From: Lineus longissimus
Taxonomy: Eukaryota > Nemertea > Pilidiophora > Heteronemertea > Lineidae
Direction: 5' to 3'
Assembly (NCBI RefSeq): GCF_910592395.1
Contig: NC_088313.1
Span: forward strand, 1,554,501-1,618,500
Length of the DNA: 64,000 nt
How positions within the stretch are numbered: the first letter of the stretch is position 1; each line of letters starts with the position of its first letter. Under the pieces are notes generated by a model. The model saw only the letters and a program-made list of their open reading frames with translations, ran no database searches and had not been told where the DNA came from. Of the stretch, positions 56,659-64,000 are shown piece by piece. The translations under genes and the position numbers were made by a program.

Positions 56659-57267
56659 ACGCGGACACATCAATTTCAATATGTGTCGTCACCAAATAAA
56701 TGACTTGCTTTCGTTACTATTGAATTGTCTGTATCTTAAAGGTAAACATGTGTATTTACCTGACAAAGATTGATGACCTTACGATGCAGTGATACGAGGC
56801 CGCAAGCATACCACAGGACAAATATCGTCAAAGAAACACCGGGGCTTCTTTCTTAACAATCAGGTCTTTCGGTGCCTCCATCTTGAAAATCATCAGAATC
56901 TTCTCTACTCGATATCTGGTTCACTTTCTATATTTTTCAGATCGGCTTCGAGAAGAATTTTGATATCTAAGGTTTAACTACGTGTGTCGTATTGATGTAC
57001 GATGCATTATTATGAAGATAGACCATATACTGCTCTCAGCGGAAAGCAAATGGTGCTTGCCCTGTTACCATGAAGACAGTGCTATTATTCCGCAGTGTCT
57101 TCTCTGCGGACTTGAAGCTAGATTCAAAGTCTGTCGGTCTCAGTCCGTGTGGATTCAAGAACAATAGCTGACAAGGGCAGTGAACTTCTGATGGGATTAA
57201 AGGAGATGTAGGGTTTTGCTGTTGCAACTGTAAGTGATTTATACAGGCGGGTGACAGTTGATGATAA
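56659..57267. other. Gene-free stretch, nothing recognised
   Basis: Short frames on both strands overlap; no repeat or RNA signal was recognised. Confidence 0.35.
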
Positions 57268-57399
57268 TAAGGCGTTTTCGCAAAGCTCCCGAAACGCCAA
57301 CCTGAACGTCTATCTCATTGTTTGACCTCCTGAAAACGAAGGCAAACAATGGGATAGGCGTTCGAGTGGACGTTTCGGGGGATTTGCGAAAACTGCCTA
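57268..57399. mobile_element. TA-flanked hairpin MITE, about 55-bp arms
   Basis: The left arm aggcgttttcgcaaagctcc and following is matched by an inverse right arm ending tttgcgaaaactgcc, with TA on both outer sides. Arms continue through cgaaacg, then tctatctcattgtttg against caaacaatgggatag, and a short loop of about 20 bp. Size and TA flanks suit a Tc1/mariner-type MITE. No coding content. Confidence 0.7.
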
Positions 57400-59770
57400 T
57401 ACGTCTGCTGGCTGGTAATACGAACGTTCTCGGCTGGTCGATTCTGTAACAGCGTCATGGAGTTTTTCACTTTTAAAAATTCCCAGTGATTTTAGAATTG
57501 TTCGAATGATGGCTGAATATACTCAGAGTCTTTCTTTGATATGCTGTCATGTATTGTCGAATTTCGCACCTGAACACCTTTATGTCTTCATGTGAGATAG
57601 ATAATGGCCATATAAACGAATCAAATTCTTTTCCAATTTAACATAAATGCGTTTGATATTAGGTCTTTTATGGCGGATATGTATAATAGAGCGATAAAAA
57701 TGTACAAAAGAAAAGAAATTAGTCTGTTGATGATGTCAATTGTACACTTTGCAAAGATCCACCAACATGTTATAACGCTATCATGAACAGAGAAGACTTT
57801 ATTGTCGGGTCGATTGAAATTTGGATGGTTACTCGCACGTTCAGTAAAGCGTTAGTGTATGGTATAGTTTGCCCATCGTAAATAGTGTAAGGTATCTCGG
57901 GGTCATGGTCTGTCTGGTAAGGTTAAGTTCGAATATTCTCGCGAAAAAAGCTCGTGCCGAAGTGATTGTTGGTAAGATCGATGCCCGTACACTTCCAAAG
58001 AAACTGAGGAGAGGAACTACTGTCATCGAATCAAAAAATTATGGTTGAAATAAAATTATCAACTTGAGATCGACATGAATTAAAGGGACTGCAGAATGAT
58101 GCAAGAATATTATGCTAAAATCAACTCAGAAGCAGTCGTTGGATTACAATGTGGTACTGGAACCGTTGTGAATAAATTAATCAAGACGAAATCGTCCAAG
58201 GTCGTATTTGAATGTTACCACACAAATCTGTTGATGTAAGAAAGTGGTGGAAGATAAGTTGGAAAAAGAGCTATTATCAAACGTTTGCATGAAATTAATG
58301 ACTAGGCGGTTTTGAATTGTACCACTGACTGTCAATTACGTTGTGAATGAACAAAACTTGTAGTTCTTTATTCCATTACCATATCTAGTTTGTGCTTATA
58401 TCCTGCTCGGAAGCATCCGTTATTAGTCTCATAAGCCTGACACTCCTTAGTGGAACCTTCCAAGGACGCAAGGCAATGACGTCAGTGTTTTTGATTTAGC
58501 CAATTAGAGCCACGGTGCCGTGGATAATTTTGTGGGAAATGTCAAAGAAAGAATACAACGATATAGCTGAAAACGATAGAATTAACTAGACGAGGATATT
58601 TTTACACGATGTGCAGTGTGGGTGGTACCAGTCTGTAAAGGTTTCCAATAAAAGCAATTGGTTCCGCAGTGAGTCTACTTTTGACCATTTCACAGCTCTT
58701 TGCGATAGGTTCCTCGGTACACTCAAGTGCAACATCGACCTCCAAAAAGGAATATTTGGATGCGATAAACTATCATCGTTATTTCATAGTGACCAAGAGT
58801 GCAAGCTTTAGAATAATCGTTCTTTCTTTCCTTTCTTCGTTGTTCTGCATAAAAGCGTTTATTAAATATCGGCACACGCCGCAGTTTTAGCGTTCTTAAG
58901 CCGAAGGTGGCTAAAGCTATTTGCCTCTGGCGGCTTTTAAAAATCGGCTCATTGTCATGATATCCTAGAGGCATAACATGGGCGGTGATATTCCAGACGT
59001 GACCTTCAATTTTGCAGCTATTTGTAATGCATTAGCTTAACCACAAAGGTATTACCACACCCACAGTCTCAGTTTAACTTTGAATGAGACAGGAGTTGAT
59101 TTTGCGAACATGACACGCCATAGTCTTATTCTGAGGGATATTCGTTCGCAAAAAAGACGACTATAGCATGGATATGTGGACTTTCCTCAAAAATACTTTA
59201 GAGTTGAATACAAATCTGCTGAATCCCTCTCAACATGTAATCTATCGTCACCAATGGAGACAGTAACGTTCAATAGGCTTGAACGCGCCACCGGCACTTC
59301 TTGCCTTCAATTCATGTTTTCAACCCTCTTCATTTCGAACCGCTTGATAAAATTCAGCCCACCAATGTTATCAATACCAGTCAAGCTGATGATGAAGACA
59401 GAATACACTGAAACATTGCCTCCTGCATCCGAGAACAGAAAGATAATTCAAATTCATCGCACGTCACAGTGAATATCTATACTGGCGGCTTCTCGCGTGC
59501 AGCTATCGCAGGAGCTCGAGGCGATGCCTTACCATAATCCGCGCATGGACCAACTTGTTAAATCATCCAAGGATGATTTTTCACGCTCTGAATAATTTCC
59601 TCCATCTATCATCTTCATGGGGAGCATATGAGGTGTGATTGATAGGATTTCAGCAGTGATACGACAAATGGTACTCATTGAACTGAATAAAACATGTCAC
59701 TTGGTAAGGTTCGGTAACCTAGTGATTTTGCTGATTTATTCTGACTAATAGTGGATTTGGCATATACATA
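57400..59770. other. Gene-free stretch, nothing recognised
   Basis: Frames of 98 codons or fewer without domains. A TGACGTCA site at 58478-58485 is one of two in the window that lie outside a recognised transposon. No tandem repeats were seen. Confidence 0.35.
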
Positions 59771-60460
59771 ACTTATCAAGGTTTTGGTTTTGCCATTCGA
59801 TACATGTGCTGTACGTACACTTCAAGAAATAACGCGGTTACTTATCAAGGTTTTGGTTTTGCCATTCGATACATGTGCTGTACGTACACCTCAAGAAATA
59901 ACGCGGTTACTTATCAAGGTTTTGGTTTTGCCATTCGATACATGTACTGTACGTACACTTCAAGAAATAACGCGGTTACTTATCAAGGTTTTGGTTTTGC
60001 CATTCGATACATGTACTGTACGTACACTTCAAGAAATAACGCGGTTACTTATCAAGGTTTTGGTTTTGCTATTCGATACATGTACTGTACGTACACTTCA
60101 AGAAATAACGCGGTTACTTATCAAGGTTTTGGTTTTGCTATTCGATACATGTACTGTACGTACACTTCAAGAAATAACGCGGTTACTTATCAAGGTTTTG
60201 GTTTTGCCATTCGATACATGTGCTGTACGTACACCTCAAGAAATAACGCGGTTACTTATCAAGGTTTTGGTTTTGCCATTCGATACATGTACTGTACGTA
60301 CACTTCAAGAAATAACGCGGTTACTTATCAAGGTTTTGGTTTTGCCATTCGATACATGTACTGTACGTACACTTCAAGAAATAACGCGGTTACTTATCAA
60401 GGTTTTGGTTTTGCCATTCGATACATGTACTGTACGTACACTTCAAGAAATAACGCGGTT
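59771..60460. repeat. 69-bp satellite x 10
   Basis: Exactly ten units of 69 bp (690 bp), each starting acttatcaaggttttggttt and ending aaataacgcggtt. Units vary at a few sites (tgtgctg/tgtactg, gccatt/gctatt, acactt/acacct), and the two-site combination tgtgctg with cacct recurs in units 2 and 7, suggesting multi-unit duplication. Each unit contains nested palindromes around tgtacgtaca and acatgt. Because 69 = 3 x 23, two overlapping plus frames of 226 and 236 codons stay open; their substitutions change residues, and they are not taken as genes. Confidence 0.95.
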
Positions 60461-61902
60461 TTAGAGTGTGGCAGTCTGTTGCGGTTGGTTATTCCCCAAG
60501 TGAAAAACCGATAAAAGGTTTTGACACTAGCAATTTGAAAAATCTCCAAGGAATGCATATTTGTCGGACAAAATATATATCAAGACTTTTCAAAAGCTCA
60601 AAAAATATTTCTAAGAGTGTTCGTCAACACGCACGTCTACGTTTTTGGGCTTTGGCCACCCAATGTGGCAGCTGGACTTCGTGAGTGTAGCATGAGGTTC
60701 ATGTTTCATCTTATATCTTAGGTCGTCGTAACAATGCCAAACATCGACATTATTCGTCAGGAGATCGAACATTAAGTCCAATACGTGCACATGAGGTGAG
60801 TGAATAATGTCATTTGGCCTATTATCGTATCGTTTTGTCCATTCACACACACAGAGTGTCAAATTAATGATAATTTGCACGATATACTGTGGCAGTAAGT
60901 GGAAAATTGCCGCTCGAAATCGATTTCGAATCGGTATTTTTTCTCTGTGTGTACAGTATTTGTATACAATTGTAGCAACTAACACGTGTATTGGTAAACG
61001 AGACGAGTTGCACTTGCATCAGATGACGAACCCAAAAGAATATAATGCTGCAACTCCTAGGGGCCGTGACGTAATGGATACATATTAAATATTTGAACTA
61101 CATATAGCTCAGGGTTCGTGGATATTGCAAATATATCGGAGATGATCCAAGTGGTTATTCTTTTAGTATTTCTTGCGTTATATTGGTGCAAATTGATACA
61201 TTTAATTTGCGTCTCTAAATAAATCTGCAGATAAAGAATGGCTCATACACCATGATAGAACTTAGTCAAAAACAGCATTCCACTTTTATCGAAAACGGAA
61301 TAAATGTGATTAACATCTCAAAATTCGCAGAAGAAGACACTTATTTTTAACATGCATTTGTCCATGGGTATACATTGTACATATGCTACATGCATAAGCT
61401 CAGTGGCTGTAGCGACTTGGACGTAGCCAAAGTTTAAGCATGTTAAGTGCCAGTAGTGTAAACGCTCTTATATCCATGCACAAATTAATTTTAACCAGTG
61501 TAAATATAATTTTATTTATGGTATTATGTAAAAATCCATCTTGACACATAAGTCTCTGAAATTGCAAAGTCGCTCTAACAAGCTCTATTTTCAGGCTTGG
61601 CCTGGAGGATTTGGACTTACCGGTATTTCGGCAGTATTGTAGAAATACTGCTTAATCTCGAAGCCAACTAAAATATCTGTATTCTTAAACGTGCTACAGT
61701 TACACAGACGAATGTCACACTACACCGCTCAATGTCCTAATGTGACGAAATTCGTGTGAATGTCTCTTCAATAATCGGAATCGTGCAGGCAAAAATTAAC
61801 CTCCAATCACATCTAATTAGAGGAACGCGAACTTTGCAATTTGTGCCACTGACACGACTGAGAGAAATTAATATGAAGTTACTTTTGATGGCTGCTTGTA
61901 TG
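60461..61902. other. Gene-free stretch, nothing recognised
   Basis: Opposite frames of 93 and 124 codons overlap at 60.6-61.1 kb without family resemblance. No repeat ends were seen. Confidence 0.35.
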
Positions 61903-61980
61903 TAAGCAGTGGCGTAAGAAACACCGGGCTTATAACCAGCGGTGGTCGTAGCTTCGACTCCCACATGGGTCCCGCTACGC
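61903..61980 (+). other. tRNA-like relic, possible SINE head
   Basis: An A-box-like tggcgtaagaaacacc is followed at tRNA-like distance by a B-box-like gcttcgactccc, with a partly complementary end (cccgctacgctg) and a tttt run. Stems are imperfect. Downstream sequence does not match the SINE tail at 4449-4707, so this would be another family or a decayed copy. Confidence 0.35.
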
Positions 61981-64000
61981 TGTTTTCTTCACTTGATCTC
62001 ACTTGCTTTCCACCGCCCGTGAGAAACTTTGCCGGATGGCTGGAAGAGATGAATGTAGACGTTGAGTCGGGCCGTTGTACTCCACAATGACTACAGGGGA
62101 GCCGAGGTATTGACGATTCACGCAGGAACGATTTGCGCAACATACAGGTATATAATGATCTGGCAGACATTTTCATTATTATCATGATTTGTGGGTGTCA
62201 TGTGTGGCTTGTTACACATGCTGATTCTACACGAGAAGTTGCAAACAAAAGTGTTGTGAGGTAATACCGGTGAAGCGTTTAAAAAATAATCCATTAACGA
62301 CCAATCATCTTCAATTAGAAGACGGTAGACGTGGACTTTGATAAGCACGACAGCGAAATCGGATGCAGTTACCATTCATCAGTTCGTAAAGTATACGTAA
62401 TTGACAAAAAACAACCGTACGCAATAGTTTACTCAGAACTGGTTGTAGTTTGTCATTGTTTGCTGTTGGTTTTGTAACTATTTCGACCGATGTCGACTTA
62501 GTTGTTCGTCGAATGCGGAACCTTTCTTTGTACGGACGTGGGTGAACTCTGTAATCTATATTCCTTATGAGTTGCAGTTAAACCTCGCTATTACACAGCA
62601 ACATTCTGTAGCTCATATTTCAGTCATAACAACTTACTTTTCGTCGTTTCCTGATAATCAATTTATTCGATGACATCGATTTCCGCGCTAGCTTTTCCAG
62701 TCTTTATGCCATACCGATATTCTATCGCTCATTTCGGAAGTAGTGCTAATAGCATTTCTGAATCGGAATGCTTTTCACTGTATTCTTTTTTTGCTTTGGA
62801 AAAAAAGGTTATTTTTGATGTTATGGTGTTACAAGGCTTATTCGAACAAGTGGGGATTGATTGATTGCTTTTGCAGTGATTGCAGAATGCAAAAAGATGA
62901 CTATGCTGATCGAGCCTCAGGGAAGGGCCCTTGCTTGGTCGGGGACAGTAAAGGGACCTTGGCATACGGATGTGACTGACTTCAACGGAAGATTACGTAA
63001 CATCGATGGAAGTTCTCTCGTCCTCATTTTATTGATCAAATTTAATTTTCTGAGAGTTTTTTTTTTTATCTTTTTTTTCTGTTTGGCGTTCGATCACGTC
63101 AGGTCTAGTTTTTGTTTTCGAAGCGAACCGACAATTTTGGCTACTGACGGCATCAAAACACAAAACACGTTTCTTGGCCAATCCGTGGCCATTGATATTC
63201 TTGGCAGTTCTTTAAAAAAACACCATTTGATCGTCTTATACCCGGCCGGCACACACCGTGGCATATTAGCCTACACTCCTCAGAAAATTCGAGCCAATTT
63301 TTTCCCCAGGCGTCCTGCTCGGCCAGGCGGAGGGAATTAGAGTTGACAGGCAAACCTATCTCATGAATGATTGAGTGAGATGACCGGGCGAAATCGATGC
63401 CTATCGATGACTATGCTATATATAAAATAAATATTCCGATGGGATTCGACGCGGGTACTTTTTCCAGTGGACTGTTATGATATGAGCGTATTTGGAATTA
63501 CAGCGTGTTCCAAAAAATCACCTTCATTAAAATTCTACAAAACACCACAAATTTGGGGATTTATCATCAATAGGCATCTGTATAAATCCCAATCTGAAAT
63601 TAACTTATTTAAAATCGACTTTGAATACACATTTCGAGACAACCGGCATTTATTGCACATACTGGAAACAAAGGTATTTATTGTATCCTCATTTTGATTA
63701 ATGCCTTTAGTTATTTCAGTGCAAATATTACAAAGTAATAAATACAAATGCAATCGTTCTCATATCATATATCAGATGAGATGGAAAGGGACTGCATGCT
63801 GGAAATGTCGAGGCTGAAATTGCAAGTCTTACCATATTCCCGCCCGAACGTTCACGCAATTCAATCATACACACGTCTGCTTTGAAAGCAGCAAAGAACC
63901 AATCATGCAAGATATCCAACACAGCAAATGTAAACACTTTCTTCAGAAGCAGGCACGAACAGTCATGTGGTGAATACTGCTATTAGACTGATCCTTCAAT
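61981..64000. other. Gene-free stretch to the window end
   Basis: The longest frame is 159 codons (62861-63340, plus). It spans a T-rich run, has no recognisable domain, and is overlapped by other frames, so it is not called. A gene continuing beyond the window cannot be excluded. Confidence 0.35.

Noticed and set aside
23386-60460. Possible CRISPR array
   Set aside because: The 15-bp, 69-bp and 80-bp arrays are head-to-tail without unique spacers, and the context is eukaryotic.
59784-60514. Two overlapping long plus frames over the 69-bp satellite
   Set aside because: Both are open only because 69 is a multiple of 3; two overlapping frames on one strand and non-silent changes argue against coding.
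62861-63340. 159-codon plus frame near the window end
   Set aside because: No domain, includes a slippery T-rich run, overlapped by other frames; insufficient support for a gene.

Overview
The window looks like intergenic and accessory DNA from a metazoan nuclear genome. It is AT-leaning and sparse in genes. It is rich in small DNA transposons, microsatellites and minisatellites, and it carries a tRNA-derived SINE and the tail of a non-LTR retrotransposon reverse transcriptase. The only convincing protein-coding genes are intronless class A (rhodopsin-like) GPCRs of the peptide/FMRFamide-receptor-like type. The receptor style and repeat content fit a marine invertebrate, probably a lophotrochozoan such as a brachiopod, annelid or mollusc. 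That placement is inference; nothing here fixes the species.

Layout. 1-9 kb holds no recognisable gene, but it has a TA-flanked MITE, two copies of a TTAA-flanked MITE in opposite orientation, a tRNA-derived SINE and a CCGG-ended MITE. A single 339-residue GPCR lies at 9018-10037 (minus). 10-28 kb is mostly non-coding: AT-rich and trinucleotide low-complexity tracts, a LINE fragment (14.6-14.9 kb), a fold-back element (19.05-19.41 kb), a decayed relic of the array receptor (about 20.69-21.05 kb), a 37-unit 15-bp minisatellite (23.39-23.94 kb), a tRNA-like sequence, a second CCGG MITE and a large fold-back element (27.34-27.76 kb).

28.9-49.2 kb is the centrepiece: a head-to-tail array of nine copies of a 1.7-kb unit, each carrying one minus-strand GPCR gene of about 341 codons. 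Eight copies are open. The first (29118-30151) is broken by a 2-nt insertion. Spacers carry two families of non-autonomous DNA transposons, both making 9-bp target-site duplications (Mutator-like). One family has about 950-bp elements with a 26-bp terminal inverted repeat, one copy of which has an internal 504-bp tandem triplication. The other has 539-bp elements rich in GGCAAGC motifs. The insertions act as markers: three marked spacer types each occur twice, in the order P-Q-R-Q-P-R, so the array was reshuffled by unequal crossing-over or gene conversion with exchange points inside the receptor genes.

49.2-64 kb again lacks recognisable genes. It has a shortened inverted copy of the GGCAAGC family with a perfect 9-bp duplication, an 80-bp x 5 tandem repeat, a TA-flanked hairpin element, a 69-bp x 10 satellite and a tRNA-like relic.

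No prokaryotic, viral or CRISPR feature was found. The receptors probably respond to neuropeptide-like ligands at the plasma membrane, but the ligand cannot be read from sequence. Array-type receptors lack the TM3 cysteine that normally pairs with the ECL2 cysteine and have Glu in place of the TM6 toggle Trp, so they are an unusual branch.
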